Below are positions 43,475 through 55,069 of a stretch of 64,000 bases of DNA, one piece after another (position 1 is the first letter of the stretch; every line of letters begins with the position of its first letter). Origin of the DNA: Plasmodiophora brassicae (Eukaryota; Endomyxa: Phytomyxea; Phytomyxea; Plasmodiophorida); the NCBI GenBank assembly GCA_036867785.1, contig CP145416.1:806001-870000 (forward strand). The letters run 5' to 3'. The notes beneath the pieces were generated by a model. It was not told the DNA's origin, did no database searches, and saw only the letters and a program-made list of their open reading frames with translations. The translations under genes and the position numbers were made by a program.

Positions 43475-44392
43475 CGACTGCCGTCAAGGGCAACTGCAAA
43501 CTGGCGGTGAGCCGTCTGGACCGGAGAAACGCCGTATAGTCGTCCGCACCGACCCGCGCAATCCGCGCACGGAGAGGGCTGATATAGCCCCTCGCTGGCA
43601 ACACAAACCCCGATCCGCGGCACTGTTTGGAGATTGAACGGCCACCAACCATCGCCACGTGCGGAACGGGACGCAAACAGCAGGTAAAGTCGGGGCAGGC
43701 AACAGCGACGGCCGTCTCCCGGACAGTTGTGTGTCCGCAATACCAATTCACCGCAGCGCCAGCGATCAGCACCGTCCGGATCGGGGTCGGAAACCAGGCC
43801 GTCAGGCGCTGTGGTTGAGTCTGCGTACACCCTGCGTGAAACCGATCCGGTTAACGTTGCCCGTCGCGTCTACGCACCCACGTACCTATGGTACACCGGC
43901 CGTCGCTGACTGCGGCTAGGTAAGCATAGCGCACCGTGCCCGTCCCATTCCTGATGTCATTGAAGGCTTTGCCGTAACAGCTCTTGGATGAGTTGGATGC
44001 TTCGGCTAGCGTTGACTTTCCCACGCGCTGCCTTGAAACGTCCTGAAGCCTTTGATGACGGCTGCTAATGTCCTCGTGGCCTGGAATTCTACAGAAGGAG
44101 CATGACGTCGTCATCGGAAAAGGGCTTCAGAACGTTTCGAGGCAGATCATGGGAAAGAGTCTAAGGCGTCCACCACGTCCAACAGGTTATGGGCTTGGTA
44201 GCCGAGCAGATGCCGTGTGGGGCTTCACCGGGAACTTTCGGGGTACCTGGAAGGCGTCCAGCAGCGGTTCTCACTGGTGGCCTTACGGTAGCCTGCTCGT
44301 ACTTTCAACGGAGAAGCGTTACGTGGCTTTTGATTACATAGGTAGACATTCCGGTTAACGCGTGTGTATTAATGGAGCGCAGGACAGCCGTT
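43475..44392. other. Intergenic region between histidine kinase and acid phosphatase B
   Basis: About 920 bp with no convincing gene. It includes an imperfect inverted repeat around 44085 (see separate entry). The start-proximal 350 bp is presumably the histidine kinase promoter side. Confidence 0.5.
44005..44165. repeat. Imperfect inverted repeat, arms about 60 bp
   Basis: The minus-strand reading at 44010-44075 (RLQDVSRQRVGKS) resembles the plus-strand reading at 44115-44165 (GLQNVSRQIMGKS). At the base level the arms share GGAAAG, AACGTTTC/GAAACGT and CTTCAG in matching positions. Arms are diverged (about three-quarters identical by eye) around a spacer of about 40 bp. It could be a degraded foldback element. 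Confidence 0.55.
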
Positions 44393-46440
44393 TCACGTGT
44401 GAAAGTATGGGTCAGGGCATTCGTCGTGACTAAACCGGAAGCGTTATTAAGTAGCGACAACCGCCAGCAGACGCAGCGGCACCTTGGAATCATGGGCTGC
44501 ACCATAGCGGCAAGATCGTCGTAGCTGACTGCGTTGCCATTCAGGGAGGTCAGCGGTAATGGCAAGGCCTTGCCGTTGTAAACCATTCGCACAAGGTGTT
44601 GCGGTCCGATGCTTGATTTCGATCGGTACAGTTCTAGGGATATGTACGAGGAACTGTCATCCAAGTCAGTAACGGTAGGACGTAAATACACAATGCTTAC
44701 TATGGAGCCCAATATGGGTCAATCGTGTCCACGCCGAACGCACTCAGCAGAAGCATTATTGGCCCCGTGTCATGACCACTGTACAGCGTGAACTTCGGAT
44801 CAGAGGTCGACACACCCTTAACGGTGCGTTCCATTCGCGCCAGTATCTCCCGGAGCAATGGCCCGAATGCCAGTTTTCCGCCGTTGACGCGATCGGGGAA
44901 CTGAATGGGGTAGTAAAACCTGTAGCGCGCCTTGGCATTTCGGGTCAGGTATTAGCAACCACCAGAGCGCCCTCAGCGACTACCTCAGCCTCAAGTTCCT
45001 TGACTAAATCAGCGTCAACGAGCTCTGGAACAAGCTCGCCTCGACACAGAGATACCATCAGGCAGTCAAACGCGTTGTCGCTCACCTGCGAAACTGGTAC
45101 GCCGAACACGCGAGACAGTTTCTCTCGAAGAGGCGTCGAAACTGTTCGTAAATGCTCTTGATAGGGACCTGAAGCTTGTGCCTGTTAACTCAGTTGGATA
45201 AAGTGCAATCGGTCATGGCAATTATAGGGTTCGGACCTGCTGAAACTGCTGCAACAGACCAGGGCAACAATGAGCATTGGATATCTCCGTTTCTCGATCG
45301 AAGTCCATGCTCCATATCGGAACAATCCGGGTTGAACCCGGTGCACGACCGTTCTCAGGGAACATCCCGGAGATAACGCTTTCTGCAGACAGAACTACCA
45401 CAGGCTTTGGGTGAGTTTGATCCTTTGGCATGATGCCATCTTGCAAACATACCAGTCCGAGGGACGTCGTCAGATCGGAAATACACCTACGATAGGCCCG
45501 CAAACATTTAACATCCGCCAACTGTCCTGCTCGTCGACGTACCTCGTCGAGATTGAGATCCGGATTGAGCAAACGACCGACATACGCTGACTTGAAGATG
45601 GTTCCGAGCGTAAATTCCATGTCGTGCCCTTTGAGGGTAAGTTGCCCGACGCGGCAGTTCCCTTCAAAATCGTTCCTGCACGATGACTAAGGTTACGAAC
45701 TAAAACATGGCATCTTGGATCTAGAGGCCAAAACCTGTTCTTCATGTACTGGACGCGGTAAATTTGACCTGGAGCCTGGAAATTGGTCAGACGCAATGCC
45801 CGCTGGCATTTCCGGGATCATACAGGCATGGAGACGAGCGACTCATTTATCCCCGGCATGGACAGGTGAGTCAGACTGCAACTATAGGAAATGTTCTCCT
45901 GGCCCGGCCAACATTTGCTAACAACAGAATTAGAACACGTTCATAATCATCGACCTGGTAGGTAGTCGAACTCTCCAGTATCGAAGAACCGGTCCCCATG
46001 ACGAATGAAGGCCTGGACGAGAACCAGCTCGAAATTTTGATCATCCAGGAGCTGGGGTATGCCAGGATACGTCGAAGGTTTAGCGGGGTCAAGGCCGCCT
46101 ATTGAGTGTGGTCAGAATGATCAAAGCCAAAGGCACACCGCAGCGATGTTACAGTAATGCAGGCCCATCAGTTCCGGCTTTCGAACGAGACTCGGCGGTA
46201 AAAAGACCTGAGGCATGCCAAGCGCGATATGAGACCGTACCCGCCACAAGCACGATCGCCAGGCACCGTTGCGTCAACAGAGCGCGTCCTTTCAGAGAGC
46301 ACCACCGCCAGCACGATGACAGATACGAACACAATACCGACACCGATCGCAGCGGCCCTCTTGCTCGTCAGGCACGAGCGCCAGCCCGACCCGTCACGTG
46401 GCCCCATGTCCTCATGCAGTATCGGGATCTGCTCAAACAT
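44393..46440 (-). CDS. Histidine acid phosphatase, PXYLP1-like, copy B
   Basis: This is the paralogue of copy A with the same plan. The cytosolic tail ([13 protein letters not shown]) and a membrane anchor ([20 protein letters not shown]) are followed by LMGLHY|CGGLDPAK across an intron with ATTCTGACC. Next come RHGDRF in [47 protein letters not shown], the HD motif in [20 protein letters not shown], and [12 protein letters not shown]. The last exon ends in [14 protein letters not shown] and HD motifs are intact. Introns sit at the same places as in copy A where I could compare, pointing to duplication of an intron-containing gene. The start is 253 bp from the divergent Pin1 start. Confidence 0.87.
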
Positions 46441-46475
46441 ACCGCTTCAAGGAAGGGCAACAAAAGACCAAATCG

Positions 46476-46494
46476 CCCCCCCCCCCCCCCCCCC
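46476..46494. repeat. Poly-C tract, 19 bases
   Basis: A run of 19 C lies between the divergent starts of acid phosphatase B (46440) and Pin1 (46694), inside the presumed shared promoter region. It is the longest mononucleotide run in the window. Confidence 0.9.
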
Positions 46495-46693
46495 ACGCCG
46501 TCGCTCTACACGGCGGCCACACTTGGGACGGGGCCGCGTCCACGTCGCCATTTGGGGGAACCCGCGGCAGTTCCTCGGGCGGGGGGAATACGGGGGCCCG
46601 CTTCCAAAAAATCGATGGCCAACGCCAGCCGGGTTGGTCGCTGCGTTTTGCCATTCCTGTCGGCGGCCCGCGTCCCGTTCACGTTTCGTGATC

Positions 46694-47154
46694 ATGCAGC
46701 AGCAGGTCCGGGCCAGCCACATTCTCATCAAGCACGCCGGGAGCCGCCGGCTCGGGTCATGGAAGGACCCGGACGGCGTAGACATTCGCAAGCGGACGAA
46801 GGAGGCAGCGGTGCGTCTGTCGACGTTCGCGAACCGCTGTGCCGCGGTCTGATACATAGCGGAGCAGGTCGCGGAGATCGAGCGCCTGCGGAACGATATT
46901 GTCACTGGTGTGGCAGATTTCGGCAGCATTGCCAGCAAAGTCTCAGATTGCGGGTGCGCTCAGCGTGCGCTCGATTCACATGCTTCTCAGTGCCGCTGAG
47001 TAGGTCTGCGAAAAATCAAGGCGATCTGGGGGAGTTCCGCCGCGGCCAGATGCAGAAGCCGTTCGAGGATGCTGCGTTCGCGTTGCAGGTCGGGCAGATC
47101 AGTGATGTCGTCAGCACTGACAGCGGTGTCCACATCATTAAGCGTACGGCCTGA
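46694..47154 (+). CDS. Pin1-type parvulin prolyl isomerase without WW domain
   Basis: This enzyme isomerises pSer/pThr-Pro bonds. The protein starts directly with the catalytic domain ([19 protein letters not shown]), as plant Pin1 and trypanosomatid PIN1 do; animal and fungal Pin1 have an N-terminal WW domain, and none is encoded upstream here. SWKDPDG and RTKEAAV match plant Pin1 closely. Two introns follow, then [20 protein letters not shown], the catalytic Cys in [27 protein letters not shown] and [17 protein letters not shown] at the stop. The phosphate-binding basic residues (KHAGSRR) are present. Length about 115-120 residues. The stop is 57 bp from that of the convergent gene. Confidence 0.92.
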
Positions 47155-47210
47155 CTTGGACTCGATACGTAAAGGCCAACCCGCTTTATTGGGCTAAGGG
47201 GACAGATCAA

Positions 47211-50200
47211 TTACTCGGGACGTGCGGTAGGCATGATGGCGATCGTATGCGGGTCCAGCTGTGAGCTCTTACGTATACCGGCGGCAATGATGGTTGGCTT
47301 TCGCAGCAATACAATGTTGTCGGCGAGCTTGACAACTGGTCCAGATCGGGCCATTGTCATGATGATGACGACGACAATGACGACAGTGAAGATGAGATTG
47401 AACACATCGAATAGCGCTCTGGGCTGCGACCAACTCGGTTCTAAACCGACTGGGCTGTTGTAGAAGAACCTATCGGAAATCGTCAGCCGCGCGTCAAGAA
47501 CAAACCTGATCGAGCCTACGCCAACGTCAGCTGGCCAATCGCCAGAAACGATACGAACGCATCCGTGGTGTTGTCCAGCCAGTTCAGGAACGGTCGATGA
47601 ACGATCTTCAGCCCGCAGATGATCATTTGGATCAGAATGCCTAGGAATACCCGCTGGGATGAATCTTCCACGGTGAACGGGACGAGCAGGACGATGGCCA
47701 TAGCATGAACCATGCTGATGAAGTTCCAGTACCACATTTCTCTCCTGTACGACCGCGTGTACGCGGCGAACGGCATGTAGGCACCAAGGCGCGCGTTCCT
47801 CTGGGCAGCAGGAATCTGCAATGCGACATAGACCGGGATGGCAATCAGCAGGACGGCCAGGAACACACACGCGACTGGCAAAAAATGGGTCGTCCAGTAC
47901 GAATCGTAACATAGCACTGAAGGCGCAATCAGTAGGAAGCGCCTACCGTCGACCTCGGGCGTGCACTCGAACACCTGAAACACGTGACGCGCTACAACAC
48001 AACATATTGGTAAGTACATATAGCAGCATCATGCAACTAACAACAGAACAGGCCGTACCGATCATTGGGAAGCTGAGGGTCGTCACCGCAGCGATGCTTT
48101 CACAGGCCTCGTACCAGGAGATCTTCAGGTAACCCGGGAGCGACACGATGCGGTCGAGAATGGAGGAGACTGCGAAGAAGAAGATTGAACAGCACCAGAA
48201 GAACGGGATTAGCAGGAACTCGGCCAGCCATTCTTGGAAATCCGAGATGCCCATGGCGCACATGAACGACACAATGGACACGTCGATGCTGAAGGCCCGG
48301 AATATGGTGAACGCCTCGGTAGTGGGCGACGGCCATCGCGTCGAGAAGGTCGGATACAACGCGAACACCTGGGCAGCACTGTACGCGATGTGTAACCCGG
48401 CGTTAGGAGCGGATTTCTGGGCGAACCGAAGATACATCACGACAAGAACGGAGACGGCGATCCCAGCGCCAACCAGCAGCAGCGCTAACACTAGATTTGC
48501 ATTTCCTTGAGAAGGGCATTCTGTAGGAGCCGGGATCAGTAACGATTAGGCGATGATTTTCTGGACACGGGTGCATACGGGAGCAATTGCCCGATCTGCC
48601 CCTGGCCGCGCCGGGTGCGCACGTGCCACAGTTCAGCCCAGTATAGTTCGGGTTGCACATTTGGGACGCGTTGCCGCTCAGTGCCTCAGTGCTGTCAGGC
48701 TCGACGGCGCACGCAGATGCGGGTATGCACTGGAAGAAGACGGCCGCGTCCCATGGCGAGCGAACGTAGCCGGGCCTGTTGATCATCAGGTCACCTCCGG
48801 AGCAGTACCCTCCATTGCTGCAGGGGGTGCACTGGCCACCGTTGCTCCTACAGAATGCGTCAGACAGAGCTGGACGGTGGCACGCAACGACACTGGTGCC
48901 ACCCACCCATAGTATCCGGCGATGCATTGACACTGGGTTACGTTGACGGCGCCGGCAAAGTACGTTCGCGCATTGGTCGGGCACGCTAAACACTGAGCGG
49001 TAGCAACGCGGTCGCTGTACCACCCGTCCTGGCACTCCTGGCAACGACCCGTGTGCACGTTCGCGGCCGTCCCCGGAGGGCAGGGTTTGCACTGGTTGGT
49101 GATCGGGTCGACGACCCATCCGGATTGGCACTGCACCGTTAGCAACGTGCTGCCTTGGGCGGCATACGTCCCACGACGAACGGCGTACTGCGACGCTTTC
49201 AGCACCTGCGCGTAGCGGAAGAACCCGGTCAACGTGTCGACGACCGTGGCGATGTTGTCGATGAAGTCGTATCCGTAGACGGGGAACAACGCGTACTCGT
49301 CGCCGCCCAGGCGCATATACGAATTCGTCGCGACCGTATAGACGCGGTTGATGTCGAACGGCACCCAGGCGGTCTGCGCAACGTCCATGACCTCGATCGC
49401 CGTGATCCGCCCGTTGGTGTTCCCGTTCGGCATGTTGGGCAGCCACTGCCATCGTAGGCCCGCCACCTGGGGGAATGCTCCGCGCAAGACGAGCTTCGTC
49501 GCGCGCTGTAACGTCAGCAGCAGGTGGACGCCGTCGATCTTGAACACGGAGACCGTGTCTGCAAACGGGCAAATCTGCGCCCGGGCCACTGTCAGCGGGG
49601 TGCAGTTCCATCAGTCTCCAGCCGTAGAACTTGTACCTTTTGCGTCTGGTAGTGCGTGATGTTGCCGGCCGGGACGGTACCGCGGATCGCGCCCCAGTTG
49701 ACGATGGCGATGGTGGCGCCGTATGCCGACCCGATGTGCAGATACGCGTCGGCGACGATGTCGCCCGTGGAACTGCTGTTGATGGGCGCCTTGCTCGAGT
49801 ATTCGCCGCTGGATGAGAATTCTGATATGCCGTCGATCGCCTGGTTCTGCGCGGTCATGATGTTCTGTTTGATGGCAAGGAACGCATCCGTTTCCGGATC
49901 GTTTGGAACGTACTTGTCCAACGTGATCTCTCTGCTTGATGACGAGACGAGCTTGCGCTTCGAATCAAGCTTCAGATCGATGCGTAGGATCGAGACGCCG
50001 TCTGGGCAGTCGATGCAGCCGAAGGCGTTGTCAATTGGCGTCGCCATCGTCACCGGGTATGACAGAATGTTCAGGTCGACAAAGTGGGCGTATTTGGCAA
50101 GTGTCGCCTCCAGGCTTTGCATGAATGCCATAGCATTTGGGCCCTGAACGTCCGACTGGGCAATACCGTTCGTCAGGACAACGATAATATCAGCACCCGC

Positions 50201-50989
50201 AGCGCGAGCTTCGCCGATGGCCTCCCCCAGGTACGCGTCCGAAGGCGCCAGCCCGAATAGGTCTGTAAAGGTGGGCCCAACTGCCGGCGGCATGAATGAC
50301 CCCGTGCTGGACATGATCGCGACCTTGACTCCGTTCGGCAGTGTCCGAATTGTGTAACGCTGGAACGCAGCACCGCCTGTCGACAAGCGGATCATGTTCG
50401 TGGACAGTATCGGCACACGCGACATGGCATTGAAGAGGTCCAGCTCGCTCGTCGTTGTGGAACCGTACATGAAATCCAGTGCGCCTGGCGTTATACCTAC
50501 TGGGCCGTTAGGTGCTTGTATGGCACCCGGACGCAGTTTGCCCGACCCGTGAAGTTGAACATTTGCATGAAGAAGGTTTCGATCTGGCCCCGGAACAGAC
50601 TGTACGACGGGTCAATGCAGAGCGCATTGCCCCCATCGACGAAGATCGCGTTCCCCGACGTATTCGCCAGGATCTCCTTATAGACGGTTGCTCGACGCGA
50701 TATGCCACCCAGGCCTGGTTTGTCGAGACAATCAGTATGGCCCACCCCGCTGATGTGGAAGGGCTAACAAGTGTTGGATGCTACGTCGGCGCTCGTGCAC
50801 GGGTTGCCCTTGGCGTTGAACGGCCATGTACGCGCCGACGTCCTCCTATTTGCTTGGTGAATCAGTAGTCTCAAGTCGAACCAATGATGCAACGCACGTT
50901 TGGTAGGCGATCGAAACGTTGAAGCCATCCGGTAGTCCTGCAGCCACTGTGGCCAGCAAGGTGCCCACGAGGAGGGCACAGATCATCAT
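47211..50989 (-). CDS. Degenerate 5'-nucleotidase / Cys-rich / polytopic membrane protein, copy 1
   Basis: A large multi-exon gene (about 1,100 residues). A signal peptide (MMICALLVGTLLATVAAG) leads to a UshA/CD73-like module: GGISRRATVYKEI, NAIFVDGGNALCIDPSYSLF and a C-terminal nucleotidase domain (NWGAIRGTVPAGNIT, then FKIDGVHLLLTLQRATKLVL and MRLGGDEYALFPVYG). The metal-binding motifs of active enzymes (DxH, GDxxQG, GNHE, GHSH) are replaced. A Cys-rich region follows (CKPCPPGTAANVHTGRCQEC, CTPCSNGGYCSGGD, GLNCGTCAPG), of GCC2/GCC3 or ephrin-receptor-like type. Then come eight or so membrane helices, the last (NLIFTVVIVVVIIM) on the final exon joined by an intron containing CTGACG. Topology suggests a cell-surface receptor-like protein; function unknown. 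Confidence 0.85.
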
Positions 50990-51302
50990 GGCCTCCGTGA
51001 GCACCGGATATGATGAGCTAGCCACGCTCCGCTTGGGCCAATTAACGGCCCATTAGTACCTGCGCGTACGCGACGATCGCATCGCAATCTCGCTTACGTG
51101 GATCGTGGACAGCTGGGAAGCACTCTGGGTGGGATTGTTCGACAGGTTTCCCCACCCTCGTCTCCATCGTTCACGGTACCCTTGCACAGGCCACATCGAC
51201 GCCGTCTACCGACCAACTGAACATTTGCTGCACGTTTCATGACGTGGACACCAGGCTGGCAGCGGCCACAAAGGTCTTTATTCGATGAGAGGAACAGGAA
51301 CG
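50990..51302. other. Spacer between the tandem copies with a Cys-rich coding fragment
   Basis: This is the junction of the duplication. On the minus strand it contains LCGRCQPGVHVMKRAANVQL followed by RRRRCGLCKGTVN. This has the CxxC spacing of the Cys-rich modules in the neighbouring genes but matches no exon of them. It may be a leftover exon of a third copy or a chance frame. Confidence 0.4.
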
Positions 51303-54300
51303 TTACTGACGACTCGCGGTGGACATAACGACGTCTGTGGGCAGATCCAGTTTGGGACCACCGGCGACAATGTTGACTGGCTTTCGCAGTGCAATGACGC
51401 GGTCGGCGAGCTTGACAACGGGCCCCGACCGGACCATCGTCATAACGATGACGATGACAATGACAACGGTGAAGATGAGGTTCAAGGAATCGAAAAGCGC
51501 TCTGGACGCCGACCAAGTTGGCTCTAGGCCGGCAGGGGAGTTGTAGAAGAACCTGTCAGGAAACGTCAGCTGTACGCCTAGAACAGACATGGGCTGACCT
51601 ACGCCAGCGTCAGTTGCCCGATCGCCAGGAATGCGACGATCGCATCCGTCGTATTGTCCAACCAATTCTGGAACGGTCGATGGACAATCTTCAACCCGCA
51701 GATGGTCATCTGAATAAGGACGCCTAAAATGACGCGCTGAAATGAATCTTCCACGGTGAACGGGACGAGCAGGACGATGGCCATAGCATGCATCATGCTG
51801 ATGAAGTTCCAGTACCACATCTCTTTCCTGTACGACCGCGTGTACGCGGCGAACGGCATGTAGGCACCAAGGCGCGCGTTCCTTTGGGCAAAGGGGATCT
51901 GCACGACGACGTAGACCGGGATGGCAATCAACAGGACGGCCAGGAATACACACGCGACTGGCAGGAAATGGGTCGTCCAGTACGAATCGAAACATAGCAC
52001 GGAAGGCGCAATCAGTAGGAAGCGCCTGCCATCGACCTCGGGCGTGCACTCGAACACCTGAAACACGTGACGCGCTACAATCCAACATATTAGTAAGAAC
52101 ATATAGCGGCATCAGCAACTGACAACTGAACAGGCCGTACCGATCATTGGGAAGCTGAGGGTCGTCACCGCAGTGATGCTTTCGCGAGCCTCGTACCAGG
52201 AGATCTTCAGGTAACCCGGGAGCGACACGATGCGGTCGAGAATGGTGGAGACCGCGAAGAAGAAGATTGAACAGCACCAGAAGAACGGGATCATCAGGAA
52301 CTCGGCCAGCCATTCTTGGAAATCCGAAATACCCAGGGCGCACATGAACGATACGATGGACACGTCGATGCTGAAGGCCCGAAATATCGTGAACGCCTCG
52401 GTAGTGGGCGACGGCCATCGCGAGGAGAAGATCGGATACAATGCGAACACCTGGGCAGCACTGTACGCGATGTGCAATCCGGCGTTAGGAGCGGATTTCT
52501 GGGCGAACCGAAGGTACATCAGGACAAGAACAGGGACAGCGATACCAGCGCCGACGAGAGCAAGCCCCAATAATGCACTTGCTGATGCTCTGCCACCGCA
52601 CTCTATCGGAACAGGAATTAGGCACGAACTACGATGACCATTTCGCAACGTACGGGAGCACTTGCCAGATCTGCTCCTGGCCGCGCCGGGTGCGCAGGTG
52701 CCACAGTTCAGCCCCGTATAGTTCGGGTTGCACATTTGGGACGCGTTGCCGCTCAGAGCCTCGGTGCTGTCAGGCTCGATGGCGCACGCAGACGCGGGTA
52801 TACACTGGAAGAAGACGGCCGCGTCCCATGGCGAGCGAACGTAGCCGGGCCTGTTGATCATCAGATCGCCTCCGGAGCAGTACCCTCCATTGCTGCAGGG
52901 AGTGCACTGGCCACCGTTGTTCCTACAGAATCGGTCAGACAGCGCTGGACGACGGCACGTAACGACAGTGGTGTCCCCCACCCATAGTATCCGGCGGTGC
53001 ATTGACACTGGGTCAAGTTGACGGCGCCGGCAAAGTACGTTCGCGCATTGGTCGGGCACGCTGAACACTGAGCGGCCGCAACGCGGTCGCTGTACCACCC
53101 GTCCTGGCACTCCTGGCAACGACCCGTGTGCACGTTCGCGGCCGTCCCCGGAGGGCAGGGTTTGCACTGGTTGGTGATCGGGTCGACCACCCATCCGGAT
53201 TGGCATTGTACCGTTAGCAACGTGCTGCCTTGGGCGGCATACGTCCCACGACGAACGGCGTATTGCGACGCTTTCAGCACCTGCGCGTACCGGAAGAACC
53301 CGGTTAACGTGTCGACGACCGTGGCGACGTTGTCGATGAAGTCGTATCCGTAGACGGGGAACAACGCGTACTCGTCGCCGCCCAGGCGCATATACGAATT
53401 CGTCACGACCGTATAGACGCGGTTGATGTCGAATGGCACCCAGGTGGTCTGCGCAACGTCCTTGACCTCGATCGCCGTGATCCGCCCGTTGGTGTTCCCG
53501 TTCGGCATGTTGGGCAGCCACTGCCATCGCAGGCCGGCCACCTGCGGGAATGCTCCGCGCAGGACGAGCTTCGTGGCACGCTGTAAGGTCAGCAGCAGGT
53601 GGACGCCGTCGATCTTGAACACGGAGACCGTGTCGGCAAACGGGCAAACCTGCGCGGGCGACTGTCACGGTGACGGTTCGGTGCGCGAACATACGTGGGA
53701 ACTTGTACCTTTTGCGTCTGGAAGTGCGTGATGTTGCCGGCCGGGACGGTACCTCGGATGCCTCCCCAGTTGACGATGGCGATGGTGGCGCCGTATGCCG
53801 ATCCGATGTGCAGGTACGCGTCGGCGACGATGTCGCCCGTGGAACTGCTGTTGATGGGCGCCGTGCTCGAGTACGCGCCGCTGGACGTGAACTCCGATGC
53901 GCCATCGATGACCAGGTTCTGTGCGGCCATAATGCTCTGTTTGACGGCAAGGAATGCGTCCGTGTCCGGGTCCGTCGGGATGTTCTTGTCCAGGACGGTC
54001 TCCGTACTTGACGACGAGACGAGCTTGCGGTTCGAATCAAGCTTCAGGTCGATGCGTAGGATGGAGACGCCGTTGGGGCAACGGACGCAGCCGAACGCAT
54101 TGTCGGTTTTCGTTGTCGTAGTAATGGGGTATGATAGAATGTTGACATCGACAAAGCGATCATACTTGGCTAACGTTGTTTCCAGGCCTTGCATCAGGGT
54201 CGGACCGTTTGGGCCCTGAATATCCGACTGGGCGAACCCATTTGTGAGGACGACGATAACGTCGGCGCCCTCTGCACGAGCCGCGCCGATTGCCTCGCCT

Positions 54301-55069
54301 AAGTACGCGTCCGAAGGCGCCAGGTCGAACAATCCCGTAAAACGGTACCCTGCTGCCTCTTGCATAACGGTCTGGGTGCTCGCCATGACCGCCACTTTGA
54401 TGCCGTTTGGCAGTGTTCGGATGACATAGCGCTGGAATGCAGGAGCACCCGTTGACAGTCGGATCATGTTCGTGGACAGGATCGGCACATGGGACATGGC
54501 AGTGAAACGGTCCAGCTCGCAGGTCATTGACGAACCGTACATGAAGTCAAGAGCGTCCGGGGTTAAACCTATCCGACCGTGAGTTGCTGACATGGCATCT
54601 TTGACCGCCCTATACCTGTGAAGTTGAACTTCTGCATCAAGTATGTCTCGATCTGCCCTCGGAACAGACTGTACGACGGGTCGATACAGAGTGCGTTGCC
54701 CCCATCGAGGAAGATGGCGTTCCCCGATGTGTTCGCCAGGATCTCGTTATAGACGGCCGCTCGGCGTGATATGCCGCCCAGGCCTGACCAATATTCAGCC
54801 TGGCGTGCCGAACTGGATGGGGCAGTCCCAACATGTGTTTGCTGCCACGTCGGCGCTCGTGCACGGGTTGCCGTTAGCATTGAAGGGCCATGTACGCGCC
54901 GACGTTCTCCTATCAGCGCGATGACTCAGCTCCAGCGTTTCCCTCACCAGTATGCCCAGGCAACGCACAATTGGTAGGCGATCGAAACGTTGAAGCCGCC
55001 CTGTAGCCCTGCCGCCGCTGTGGCCAGCAACGCGCCAACCAGGATCCCGCCGATTCCCACTGCCTCCAT
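51303..55069 (-). CDS. Degenerate 5'-nucleotidase / Cys-rich / polytopic membrane protein, copy 2
   Basis: This is the tandem paralogue of the gene at 47211, with the same exon order. Signal peptide MEAVGIGGILVGALLATAAAG, then TWPFNANGNPCTSADVAANTC, GGISRRAAVYNEI and NAIFLDGGNALCIDPSYSLF. The nucleotidase body follows: VIVVLTNGFAQSDI where active enzymes have a GH motif, NWGGIRGTVPAGNIT and MRLGGDEYALFPVYG. Then come the Cys-rich region and the same membrane helices (FRAFSIDVSIVSFMCALGI, IPFFWCCSIFFFAV, NLIFTVVIVIVIVM). From the Cys-rich region to the end the two copies are almost the same at the base level; the N-terminal third is more diverged. Metal-binding residues are lost in both, so catalysis is unlikely. 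The start is 561 bp from the divergent PEX13 start. Confidence 0.85.

Noticed and set aside
44068-44358. Plus-strand frame opposite the acid phosphatase B promoter
   Set aside because: It mainly reflects the inverted repeat and low-complexity Trp/Ser/Gly residues; no start context or homology.
52112-54040. A 642-codon minus-strand frame through the second nucleotidase-like gene
   Set aside because: Only its 3' part (the Cys-rich and membrane segment, up to about 52900) is the real frame. The Arg/His-rich 5' part is a shadow of exons in another frame.
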